Shown piece after piece: positions 23,328-34,899 of a stretch of 64,000 nt of DNA (position 1 is its first letter; each line of letters starts with the position of its first letter). The translations under genes were made by a program, and so were the position numbers. The notes below the pieces were generated by a model that saw only the letters and a list, made by a program, of their open reading frames with translations, was not told the DNA's origin and searched no databases. Source of the DNA: Heterobilharzia americana (taxonomy: Eukaryota > Platyhelminthes > Trematoda > Strigeidida > Schistosomatidae); NCBI GenBank assembly GCA_944470555.2, contig OX104128.1, positions 63,619,257 through 63,683,256 on the forward strand. Reading direction: 5' to 3'.

Positions 23328-25928
23328 CTAGGATTTACTCGTCGTAAAAGTGACCGGGAAAGTCGAACGCTTACCGGCCACAAGGCTGTCACGACCATGA
23401 GGAATAACTTCGGAGTTAACGCTCCAAACTTCCGTCTTAGAAAATGCATGATGGTGTTCGCCTTTGCTGCCACTCCCTCGTAATTGCCAGTAGTGTCCAG
23501 TGTCAGAAGAGTTTGTTCCTAGGTCCTTCTCTGCGAACACCTTGGTGGTTGCATACTTGTTAAGAGTGTGGCTGATTTTCATCGCCTCTGGTGCGCGAAG
23601 ATACATCACCTTGCATTTCTCCAGGTTAAAGCTTGAACCCTTTGCAGCTAACCAGAACTCCAGCTGCAGCAAGTCGTTTGGAGTATCCTCGGGTCCTCTT
23701 CGTCGCCTATCGTCCCCCTTGAACGACCTCCCCTTCAGGACCCGTAAAATCTTGTAGATTTTTTGACATATATCAATGTGATGATGCCTATAAACTGGCT
23801 GCTCTCATGTTAATACCTAATGTGGGAATAAAAATTTATCGATTATTCATTGATTTATTCTGATGTCGTCGGCGAATGGGAGGATAGATGAGGAGACGTC
23901 AGCTGGGAGGTTATTTATGAGTAGCAAAAACAGGAGTGGCCCATGGATCGCTCCCTGAGAAACTCATGGTTTGGCATTCCTCCAAACTGACGGAATTCTG
24001 TTCACTCGTGTGCAGAAGTCTTTGTCCTCTTGGCATGCTGTAAACCTTGTTAAGAGTGGCTCAGTGATACCCACTGTTCCAAGTTTGGCGAGCATGGTGC
24101 AGTGTGGGATGCTATTGAAAGCCTTGGCCAAGTCCAAGAAGATAATGTGAAGTGGTCATTTGTTGTCCCGTCTAATGGTCCGGTCATTCTAGGCGGTCAT
24201 CAAGTTTAGGACACATGACCGCCCGGTTCTTAAGCCATGTTGGTTTGGGTGGACAACGTTGTTTCCGTTCAAATGGGCCCCAACAAAATCTGCAACTGGG
24301 CCTTCCAATACCCTGGAAAGTATGGGGAGTAATGTTATTGGTCTGTAACTACATGGGTTCTCTAGGTCTCCCCCCCTGAAGAGTGGTAAAAGGATGGCCC
24401 ATATCCACTCTTTGGGGAGCTGACTTACTTTCAGCAAGTGCGTGAACAGGTCGCATACGGGTGTGCTTAGCACCTCAGCACGGCTGTGCAGGGCCGCCAG
24501 TTTTATGTCATCATGGCACGGTGATTTCCCCGTCCCCAATGTTGAAGGTATCATAAACGGTTGGTTTGACGGTATCTTTACCTTCATCAGCTTCGTAATG
24601 CAGTCCAGGGACTTCGTCACATTGCAGATATTGATAGTGGATACATAGATGGGTTTAGTTGCCCGTCAAATCGGCTGCTCAAAAGTTCGCTATCTCACCG
24701 CTGTTCGAAGGTTCTCCGGCCGGCCCTATTATCAGGTTTAAGCCCTTATTCATTGGTCCGCGTTGCGACCCAAACCGATACAGACTTTCCGAGTTGTAAC
24801 TAAACCGTTTAGCCAGGTTGCTCTGGTGTGTATATCTGTCATTACCAATTCTTATATCACACAAATTGTGTGACGTCTTGTAGCTATGAAAGCCCGATTC
24901 TTTGTATGATGCATGCCACTGACACCATGCCTTTTATTTTCCCCCGTATTTGCCTTTGAGTTGCGCGATTTACCCGAGACCTTTCGAGAGGTGGCCGTCC
25001 GGTTAACTTTGGAACACTTACTGATGACGCCCCAGATCATATTTGGTATGTATCCAGTGTTCGTCTATCGATAGTGAGTGCCATTCTTGTGGCCATGCAG
25101 CCTCCGGAAACTCGTTGTTCATGAGATGGTAGTCTGATTTTCGGCAACAGCGGAAGGGCTTCCATCTCAAGTGGTAGTAGTGCCTCCCTGGCTATCAGAG
25201 GGAATCTTACCAAGGCGTGGTAGCTCCTACCTGGAGGGGGCTGGATATATATCATCCACCAAAACGCCATAGTCCGCCAGAACGTGGTCGGGTATGGATC
25301 CTCTCCGTCTGGTCCCCGTCTGGTATTTTCCCTAGTCTTCTCTGTTAGTCCTGCTGCCGTAAACGCATTTCAAAGTTCGTTTTCGAAAGATTTACGCCCA
25401 TATTCTATTTCACATCCCGGGGTTGAGTGCCAGTGTGTTAAAGTCTCCGTATGGGGCCACACGGTCATAGGCTGCCTAGGTGGTTGTTGAAATCGGACCG
25501 AGCAATTGCGCCTTATGCTCTGTCAGGCAACTGGGAAGCCTATATGTTGTTCCAAATTGGTGCTTGATTTTGTTTATTGCGAAATAATACCGTAAGGAGT
25601 CTGGTGGGGGGGCGGAACACACCATCAGCCGATTTCTTTACTTTTGGTTGAGTGTTAGTATACATGGCCACTCCTCCGCCTTCTTTGAACTGCCTCTGCC
25701 TTCGGAACGGGGCCATGCTTGGCGAAGATATTTCATCATCCGCGATGTCCGCTGACAGCCTTGTCTCGCAGTGAGAATTATACGTGCTTGCAGATTATGG
25801 CCCATTGTTTGTAGCTCCTGTGGACCACTCCTCGGACCTCTTGCATTGCTGTAAAAGCATGTCAAAGAGCTGCGTTCTGGGCTTAGTACGATATGCAGAC
25901 TCGTTCGGAGGCCTATGTGACGTTGCAT
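23328..25928 (-). pseudogene. ORF2 of element D (endonuclease plus RT), frameshifted
   Basis: Endonuclease start: CFYSNARGPRS near 25850, with frame-shifted ETWLSADI-like sequence after it. RT: GGDLENPCSYRPITLLPILS (about 24305-24390), QHGLRTGRSC (about 24205-24240), motif A FLDLAKAFNSI (about 24115-24150), motif B-like SQGAIHGPLLF (about 23935-23965) and motif C FADDIRI (about 23858-23880). Downstream, 23672-23328 reads FNLEKCKVMYLRAPEAMK...KVFAEKDLGT, the usual RT thumb segment. The C-terminal tail is missing, so the copy is truncated at its 3' end or broken by a later event. Confidence 0.82.
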
Positions 25929-26149
25929 CGGGTTCTGGCTACTGGCCCAGTAAGGACTGGTAGGTCTCCGTTCTTGGTCCCTCTTGGCATTCTGCTGCTG
26001 GTGTGGCGGTGTTGCTTATTGTGCTAACAGGTGGCTCATTATCTAGTTCCTTTATGACTGGTACTACTGGTAATGCTCCCGGAGATTGGCTCCTATCTTC
26101 TAGTCTGGCAGCTCATGGTTTACTCTCACGTCATCGTATAGCACCTCAT

Positions 26150-26570
26150 ATAATGATAATAAATTTCCATTCTCACATTAGTAGTTTAACATGAGAGAAG
26201 CCAGCTTACAGGCATCATCACATTGATATTGCCAAAAATTCTACAAGATTTTACGGGCCCTAGGTAGCACAGAGGGGAGATGATATAACTCCAACAAAAA
26301 CATTAGATCACGGTTACGGGACAAAGAAAATACCACTTTCAGCATGTGCAGTGCGTCAAAGTGGAGATAATAAAAGGCTTCCACTCCCATATAATGGATT
26401 TAACATGATAGATACCAGTTCACAAGCACCGTCAGAATGATGATTTTCAAAGTTAACAGCACAGTGCCGGGAATTATATAACTCACATAGCAAGTTATTG
26501 ATGTGCATAAACTTACTGAAACTTGCTGCAAACAAGACACGGGCACGGATTACCATCTGTCATTACACAG
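26150..26570. repeat. Diverged tandem duplication, unit about 215 bp
   Basis: The segment starting near 26150 (ATAATAAATTTCCATTCTCA, then TTTAACATGAGAGAAGCCAG) resembles the segment near 26367 (ATAATAAAAGGCTTCCACTC, then TTTAACATGATAGATACCAG), and the similarity continues into GGGCCCTAGGTAGCACAGAG against GCCGGGAATTATATAACTC. There is no coding potential. It interrupts element D. Confidence 0.5.
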
Positions 26571-26799
26571 ATAGGATCCACCATCGACGACCAAAGCGTG
26601 CAATATTCGAAGTTTGCGTTACAACCAAACGACGTTGTTAATCCATGTGCATAGTTTCTTATTTAGTAATATAAACATCCATTCACCAGTAAGTTCTTCA
26701 GTTTTTAGCTCTTTTATACGGTACCAGCTGTGAGAGCCTCCTTCAGTGATGCTCTTCAGTCGGAGAACACGGCTAGCAATCTTGGCGAGGAAATGCGCT

Positions 26800-28047
26800 G
26801 CTAGCGCGCGGGTCTTGGTAACCTACTTATGCTGCCGGCGGGCGAATTCCCAAGCCCCATCAGTGCCACTAGCCCCCTCCACTGCTCGACATCATGAAGG
26901 TAATTATCACACTTTGTGGATCCGCCCGCCATTTCGGGTATTCCATGTACTACCAAGGTTGCAGATTTGTGCAGGTCGCTAAGTGATAGCTTTCTCTCCT
27001 CTTTGGTGACCCAAGATTTGTCTAGTTTCACCATTATGGGGCAGGAACCTGAAGTCTGTGGCCGGTGAGACAGCTGATGCCCTGAAAAGTGGAGGCTAGT
27101 CTCGAGGTGCCCTACTTCCTCTGGAGAGCCGGCATAAGTTGGCTGCGATGGTTTCCGTTCCTAGACCTCTGCAGTAGTCGTCCCATTTCTTCTTCTCGGA
27201 CCGTTCTCTTTTTCCTGAGAGTGAGTGTGTTGGTGCAGGGGTGTTGAACGGAATGATGGAAACGTAGTCCTTTCTCGTGAGCACGGGGCATTGAGGTAGG
27301 TAGCCAGCGCTTTCGGCCTACCCTTTACCCTATTCACTTCCGTCCATTCGTTTTCAGCGCAACCTGTTTCCTCAGACTGTTCACTTCCTTTGGATCACCT
27401 GGGTTGCAGCGATACAATCGAGGACTTTTTTGGTGCCTCACTTGGAGTGAGAGCCAATTTCTTTTGCACACTCGTGGAACTTGACTAGTTTCTTGGGGAA
27501 GAATATTGGAACTCGTGCTTTGTAACATGTTTGACTGCACCGGGTTTTCCAGTTCGCCGGTGGTGATAGCAGGTGATTTCCGACACTGGCTGTATATACC
27601 GCATCCATTTACATGGGTACTTCCTCATAAAGCTGTAGCAATACTCTGGTGAGCCATTGTGGCAGTTACAGTGTATCCATCCAAGACAGATGCCACACGC
27701 AAAGGCTTTTTGCTAATTTGACACCGATCCTTTTCCAACACCGCAGTCGTCAGAGGTTTGTCCTTTGTTGACTGAGTGGTTTGCTTCCTGTGAGATAAGA
27801 TCAGTAGCTTCACATCTCCCTCGTTTTTTATTTTTCACAAAAAGTATGTTCGGGGACGTGCTACTGTCAACCGACTACAGGGGTTCACCTGTTTTGACAA
27901 GTGCTGTATATGGTGTGACAGCGCTTTGGGAATCTCATACGGTGAGGATATTGCTGTGCCTACCTTTCCTGCACAAACTAGATTCTGTCCCCCTGCGGAC
28001 GTTGCTGCATGATTTGCAGCTTGCAATCTGGTTTTTTGTACCATCAC
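26800..28047 (-). pseudogene. Probable ORF1 of element D, broken
   Basis: Minus-strand pieces include VTKEERKLSLSDLHKSATLV then VHGIPEMAGGSTKCDNYLHD (27034-26801), resembling the S-L-V-HG-PE segment of CR1-like ORF1 proteins, preceded by lysine- and serine-rich pieces (27540-27334, 27813-27625, 28047-27835). Position directly upstream of the endonuclease on the same strand supports ORF1. Multiple frame breaks are present. Confidence 0.5.
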
Positions 28048-28050
28048 AAT

Positions 28051-28761
28051 TTAGTGATCTAATATACAAATAATGTAAATGAAGAGGAGAATGAAGCGTA
28101 AAGTAGATACCTTACCAACAAAAACTTGGTACTCTGTTTCTTTCACCTTATCAGCAACTTTGACCGAATACTCCAAAAGCGTATGTGCAGACCAAGAAAG
28201 ATGTTTCCTGGTGAATGGTCCCTGAAGACAGCCAAAAGTTGTGGCAGTTGAATGGTCCAGACGACTAAGAATCGCCAGCAAGAAGTATTTCCGAGTTGAG
28301 GAGACAATTTCATCGCTGTAAGTGGTAATCCTGGCATCCAGTTGACTGAGTGAATTGCGTTTACTGCTACAATATAGTTGAGAGCCGTTTTTCTGTGACA
28401 CACCGCAGCAGTGCCTCTAGATTGGAGATGAACAAAGCACGGCGTTGTTCAAACCGCACACCAAGACTTTTTTCGTTTTCTGATTGGCCAGTGCAGTATA
28501 GCCCTCACAAAAGAAAAAGTAGTTTTTCCTAATTCTGTAAACACCAAGGCTTTGTTCTAACGCTGAATGGACGCGTTTTTGTAACAATCGACATTTGTAA
28601 GGCAACATCAAAATTTCCTTAAAATTGAATGTCGTGTCGGTAAATCTAGCGTATGAATTCACGCAACTTGTGAGGAAAGGAAGCTTACAAGCATGGCCAG
28701 AGTGTGAGGCACGCAGTAAGTAAGTTGAAGAACTTAGTTGTTTGATTAGTGGAATCATCAT
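28051..28761 (-). other. Unassigned minus-strand open frames
   Basis: Two adjacent minus-strand frames of about 115 codons each (28761-28417 and 28401-28051) are open for longer than the surrounding debris. I recognise no domain. Their position just upstream of element D makes element 5' sequence possible. A host exon cannot be excluded, but no splice signals were clear. Confidence 0.3.
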
Positions 28762-29464
28762 TGAATGCCAAAGGAAACTAACAGTCTATGTAGGATTCGT
28801 GGCTGTCACCTAACCAGGGACTGCCAAAAGGCAGTACACAGAGAAAATCGCAGTGAGTGCTGTGACTATAACGTATGCATCGCAGATCTAAGTTCTTGGG
28901 TTGTCCATTCACCTCCTGAATTAAACTGAATTTCGGGCGTTATGAAGTTGTAGAGCCCGCTAACACTGTACACAACCATTATCTGTCGTCAGAGGTGCTG
29001 ATGGCCGTGAGATCGCGTGTTCGAAGACTCACTGTGACCAGCAAATGGGAATTCTACCGCTTATCGAACGTACTGCACCACCAAGCAGAATTATTGACAT
29101 GTTTGGCGAATCTACGGATCTGGCGTCACGTGCTTTTTGTCGTAGCGTTGTTTACCTCTCTTGTGCACTAGTTGCCGATCACGCACTTTAACAAGCTGAT
29201 TTTTACAAAGTTTTGCCATCCGTCCTCAGTTGTTAGCCGGGGTTATCTTCCAACTCATCTCATGAGCGTACAACCTAGTAACCGATCCTTGGCTTTTCCT
29301 ATCACATCGCACCTGGGTCCAATCATACATATATAAAGGAACTTCTGCACGGGCACAATAGTTTTTGGAATTTTTTAGTTGAAGGAATTCTGTTAGACCT
29401 GAGTAATACGAAGATAGGTCCATAAAGTTCTTCAGTCTGTTGGGCAAATAAAAGACACAGGTCG
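28762..29464. other. No gene recognised
   Basis: Stop-rich sequence. A degenerate SINE-like stretch (about 28990-29050, GGCCGTGAGATCGCGTGTTCGAAGAC) has a B-box-like GTTCGAAGACTC but lacks a clear A box. Confidence 0.3.
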
Positions 29465-30535
29465 TTGATCGATTCTAAAACACTTCTGAAGGGTACGCCC
29501 GAGGTGGTTGCGCCAGACTTATTGTCTTATTTACTTGGTGGTCCGATCGGTATAAAAAATGACGTACTATCACAGCGGAGTACCGTGAAAGATATTAATA
29601 ACAGTTTCTCTAAATATGCCCCACTTCGGTGTATTTGCGATAAAAATACTAATACTAATGATAGCCCCGAGAACTTACATAAATGTGAACATTTAACCCA
29701 GTTTGTAGCAGAGGAAGTCACCAAAAGAATTACATGGTCTTATAATGATTTGATGTATAATCTTCCTGACCATATCCCGGTACATCACTTGAGAGACTTA
29801 TGTCTACAAGCATGCGGCATCCTACTTGTCGAATGTCATGTTGTTAAGTCGAGGAGGATATCAAGTGACAACACTTGTCCACCTATTTTCAGGTTTAATT
29901 GGGCCAGGTATGCCAAGCTCTTCCTAAAATCTAGCAAGTTTATTAGAGCTCATACTTCCTATAGAAGTGCTAAGGTTACTGAAGATTTAACACCACTTCA
30001 ACGTCGCACCCGCAGATCTCACTCAGAACCCCCACTTGATAACACGGAAAACGGGTCTCCCACTGATCCCACGAGTGAACGAATGGACCAAAAAGTAGAC
30101 ACAAGTTCAGTTGATTCATCCACGACCTCAGCCTTTTGTCGTCTCCTGTGGATTAGCAGTCAGGAGACAGCAAGCTCAGCTGATCTTGATTCTTGGGCTC
30201 ATATGTTATCTCCCCAGAGAAACATCGAGGTGCTGACACAAATAAGGCCGCCATGAACAAAACTTTCGATGATCCAGCTCCATCCACTGAAAGCCCTGCT
30301 CATGACTGTCTCTCCACTGAGACTCATTCAAGCAATAATGAGCCTACGAACTCACCTAAAAACATTTCCGTCTCGAAAACCAATATTTTGCCCTCTAAGG
30401 AAACCCAGTATGAAAACGAGCGTCTCCGAGTCACGCCATTTCTAAGTCTGGAACGACCGGTGTTCCAACCGCAAGTACGTCGGCGCATCCCTGGTGAAAT
30501 GTGTACACGAACTTTAGCAGGCTAAAATTATTTGC
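29465..30535 (+). pseudogene. Orphan CR1-like ORF1, well preserved, one frameshift
   Basis: A 263-codon frame (29465-30256) continues, after a frame change in the overlap 30193-30256, as 30193-30525. Conserved features: ITWSYNDLMYNLPDHIPVHH and LRDLCLQACGI (residues about 89-120), then FRFNWARYAKLFLKSSKF and VTEDLTPLQRRTRRSHSEPP. The middle aligns with element A's ORF1 (18811-19296), including the PPIFRF/HPTRFRF and DLTPLQR/DRTVVGR positions, so it is assigned as an RNA-binding-type ORF1 of a CR1-like element. The C-terminus is serine-, threonine- and proline-rich. No endonuclease/RT follows on the same strand, so this is an orphan 5' part. It is the longest uninterrupted TE frame in the window. 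Confidence 0.6.
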
Positions 30536-31699
30536 GAGCGTAAACCATTGCTAAAAATGACTACACTTTTCACAACTCTGACTGAATTGCCTTCCAGCTA
30601 CAGTAGGACAGTAGAGTCACCGTTCTGCATAGTAAACAACCATACCTTAAAAAAGATAGGCAGTTTAAATCCGAGAATCGTCAGATAAGGTCATTACGCT
30701 CGACGTCCTTCGCAAAGCGCAACAACGATTGTGCGGTTGTTGCACAACCTCCATCTGAACATACCTACGGTGACCATTGTGATGGTCCTGGTGTTTGCTG
30801 AAGCAGCATCAACGCTCCCAAAAAAACAGAATAAAACGTCGTTTGCGAGAAAAATCCATCATTCTGTTGGTGGGCCGAGCTATCGTTATATGCCGACTCT
30901 GAATCCCCATACAGCGGGTAAAAGTGGCCACTATGCCCAATGCGCCACTGAATATAATAATAATACTAACATATTCCTGAATTTACAGGTGCATATCGCT
31001 TTTACAGATACGTCTGTAACAATCGGTGGTAGAAGATCTCCGTAAGGTTTCCTTTAAAAAAATTTTCATAATCCCCTTTTCATTCCAGCTAGTGGAAGTC
31101 CGCAGTCTGACGAAAGGAAAGCTTCCCACGGCATACAAATGGTGCACTTTATTCTAAATTTAGAATTTTTGTTATGCTTTTACGTTATCCAGCAAAAATG
31201 ATAGTCGTGTTTAATGAATGTGTAAAATCGTCACTCAAAAATAAGAGGAAATATTTCAGCAATTCCTTGCTCGAAAAAAGTAATGCTGGCTAAATTGCTC
31301 GAGTGCTTTAATTTGACGGATCATACATACTGAATGAAGTACCACGGCAGATTCAACGTGTTTTTCAAAGGACATGGATCTCCGGGTCCATTGAAAGGTC
31401 AAGATATATTGTATGGACAATGATAAGTAATACCGATAACAACATATCGCCCTCCCGATGAAACGATCCATTTTTGTTTGTTCATGCTAAATTGGACATA
31501 TGTCCACAGTGACCGCCATGGTGCTCTTCATTGCGCTTAATAGCTTGGTGAATATTGGCCAAGTTCCTCCGAGTTTCGAGGTAGAGTCAAATAATCCGTT
31601 TCTGTAGATAAAGTTGTAAGTATTTTCCTTCATTTTTGTATGCTGTTTACAGCTGCAGTGGACAAAACTGCTCCGTTCAGCGAAACACTGGATTAATAA
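30536..31699. other. No gene recognised
   Basis: The + strand frame at 30731-31045 and the minus frame at 31256-31471 carry no known motif. The right side probably belongs to the 3' region of element B. Confidence 0.35.
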
Positions 31700-32149
31700 A
31701 TGTCAAAAGACTTCTTGGAAGCATCTTTGTGTGATGTCATCAGGATGTTCATCGCAGGTCGCACGATTGCGGAGGAGTTGCTTGAAGATAGACGCGATGA
31801 TATTCAAGAATAGTACCGAGGAAATATAGTAATTCCAGTCTAACGTGTATATTCTTATTAAAAATGTGCTATTCACTGCGTTTTGGAAATGCTTTTTCGG
31901 AGGGGTTACATCTGAAGATGTCTCTACCAGTGGTGGTAACAAGTGGGTTTGTATAGATGGACAAGTTGATTAACCAAGTATTCCTAATTGTTTTCAATCT
32001 GTCCCTGAGATGTAATGGGAAGAGTGTGGATTTACCTATCAGGGCGTGCCACCCCATGCCTTCAAGGGGCCTTTAATACTGAGCATTGTGGGAGATAGTT
32101 GCGATTCGCTCTTTACGTCGGGAGTTTGCCGGCAAATAGGAATCTTTCT

Positions 32150-34790
32150 AACATATGACTAGACTGGCTAGTTGGGCTCGAAGCTCGGATGTCAGCAGCA
32201 GGATGGTTCCATATTTTCGAGTATTTGGTAGAGAAGAATTTAGCTCGAAGGCATGTTCTGATGGATTTCATTTCAACACTGTAGGCTTTATCGCGAAAAC
32301 TGTACCAACCTTCTGTTGTAAAGCGGGCTGCTTCACTAGCTGTTGAGGATATTTTACATAGGACGTTGAAGAAAAATATAAGGTTAGTCCTAAAACATCT
32401 CGTCCAAGGTGGCTACAGACTAAGGGACGTACACCGAGATGCATAATCCTGACCACATTCGTGACCAAGTAGCCTAGATGTAAAGTACCTCTGCACACTC
32501 TCAGTCTTAAGTTTGTTGTCTATACGGACGCTCCCTAAAATTAAAAAACAGCATTCCAACAGGGGTCAGACGCAAGTTGTGCGTAGCAATAATTTAGCTT
32601 CATGGTTATGAAAGTTACGAACTGTATAGCCTAGTAGCATCCTGGACTTACGAGTTTGTGTAGCAACATGTCCAGAGAGTGTGAGGTCGTTAGGGCAAAG
32701 GAGCCCTAAGTCAAGGATGCTTTGGAGACTAGGTAGCATCACAGCCTGCAGAGACAACTGTAGACAAATAGATGGTGCTCCAACGCATATCCAGCCACTC
32801 TTATCTAAGTTGAATTGGAGGCTCCACGTGATGGACCAGGTGGTTACTAAGTCAAGTTCGCTCTGTACTAGCCTTTGGAAGTAGGGCAGGTCGCCAGTAA
32901 ACAAAAACGGTTCACCAACCGAAAAGCATTTGTAGGGGTCATTAACCTAGAAAGCGAAAACAGGAGGACCGAGCACGCTACACTGACCTGCATTAGAAGT
33001 ACTGGGCCCGGGTCTAGAAAGTTTAGGCTCGATTTCTACAACTTGTGGACGGTTACAAAGAAAAGATTTAATCCGACCTAATAAAGGGCTAACAAGTTTA
33101 AGGGCTTGTAGCTTAAGGATGGGCAATGAATGGTCCATGCGGTCGAATGCATTGGGGATATCAAAATAAAGGGCAAGGACTAGCTTACGTTGGTTGCGGC
33201 TAGCAGTTAGGAAGTTGGAGAAATCGAAGTGACAGGTCACACGCGATCTTGACCTCAAGAATCCATGCTGACTAGAAGTGACGACATTATTGTTGAACAT
33301 GTGTTGAAGAATGCCTTCTTTGACTACTTTCTCCCTAATTCTAGACACAACTGGAGTGATATTTATAGGTCTGTAGTTATTGACCCCAGTTTTTGAACCA
33401 GCCTTGTGTCCGGGTATTATGAAGGACATCTTCCATATATGCATGTAGAAGTATGTAGAAGTCTCCATGGATATGGAGTATAGCTTAAATACTAACAGTG
33501 AAATGTCAGGACCTCCATTTTCAAAGAAGTATGAAGCAAGTCCGTCAATACCCGTGGTCCTAGAGAACCTAAGTGTTTCAAAGGCTTGGTTAGTGTTAGC
33601 ATATGTGAACTCAGTAGTGCCAATAGGTTCCATCGTAGGAGGAGACAACTGGCCGCTAATTTTCACGAAGTTCACGTTATTAGTGGAGATTGCCAGTGGT
33701 AAGTAGCTAGCAGTGAACATGTTATTGAGTAATTTACTTAGTTCTTCGGGCTCATTATAGACCTTACCATCATAAGTGAAGAAAGGAATATTGTGTTTTG
33801 GCTGGTTGGATCACTTCTTTAGAAGTCCCGTGAGAGCACATACTTTGGAGGAGCTGGCTAGTTCGGTGGTTTTATCATTTTTTGCTACTATCCCCTGATA
33901 AACACGAATTGAACTAAGGACGTCAAGAAGAGATCTGGGCGCTCCAAAGTCATGATACTCGAAGTGACTTATTGAAAGTTTGTGCAGTTTTCGACGAACA
34001 TCCTGAGGTAGAAGAGGCTTTTTAACGTGAGATTTTTTGAGTTTTTTCAGAGGAGCTACACAATCAATGCAAACGTCGAGATTAGAATATGGTGTACCTA
34101 ATGCCAGTTCTGGATCAGCCTTGTTGAAGTACATTCTCCATCCACTACTCCTGATCAGAGAACAAGCCTGATCCCACTTTGTCTCACCATAACCTCTGTG
34201 CTTGGATTGTGAGGGGGTGGAGGCAACATGCGTCGTCCCAGTCGAAGAAGGGGGTGGTACTGCACACAGTGCCACTCTGTGGTCGCTTCCTGGGAACACA
34301 GGGCTAACTCATGTTGAAAGAGGATGAATATCTTGATATATGACTAGGTCAAGCACGTTCCTACCCCTTGCCGGACTAGTGACAAATTGTTTTCATCCGA
34401 ATATATCTAACGTACTAGGGAAACTATCATATCTAGCGGGGCAGATATGCTTGTCCCATTTACTTTCCGGTCGATCACGCTGAAGGGAGGATGTGCGTTC
34501 GGGATCACCATCGAATAAGCACTCGTCTTTAGAGAACATCTTAGGTGCTCTGTTTATGCAACTAGGCAGTACGTTATATCTTTTGAATGCATTGTGATCC
34601 ATAGGAGGTCTTCAATTTTACCTAGCACCACATTTTCCAGCCTAAATACATCTGGGGTGTTTGGAAAGTGTGTTGCTCGCCCACCTTCTATCGTATTGCC
34701 CCGATCACATCTAAAACGTGCGCACATGCCGATACTAATTTCATCATCTGGTATGCTAGAGTGACACCACTATTCCAAGATTGTTACAAT
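32150..34790 (-). pseudogene. ORF2 of element B (endonuclease plus RT)
   Basis: Endonuclease C-terminus: PGSDHRVALCAVPPP at 34299-34250 holds the catalytic SDH. The linker PLLPQDVRRKLHKLS lies at about 34018-33970. RT is open for 257 codons (33720-32947): TGVNNYRPINITPVVSRI, SSQHGFLRSRS, motif A YFDIPNAFDRMDH (about 33125-33165) and motif B-like SVLGPPVFAF. The catalytic motif C reads FTGDL (about 32890-32904) where FADDL is expected, so the active-site aspartate pair is lost. Tail pieces follow to about 32150. The frame is broken in the endonuclease and after motif B. Confidence 0.85.
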
Positions 34791-34899
34791 GGGCGGTGTG
34801 AACGGAAGTGATATTGATCTTAGTTTTGGTAGTTTGCTCATAAAATACGTGATAAGAATCGTAGAAAGTTATGAATAGTAGAGATGTGTGAACGCTTCG

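Larger units (their letters stand above)
23290..28047 (-). mobile_element. CR1-like non-LTR retrotransposon (element D), decayed
   Basis: On the minus strand, an ORF1-like region (about 28047-26800) precedes endonuclease (about 25928-24700) and RT (about 24650-23330), the two-ORF layout of CR1-like elements. It belongs to a different subfamily from element A, to judge from its RT motifs. A diverged tandem repeat (26150-26570) lies between ORF1 and the endonuclease. Confidence 0.75.
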
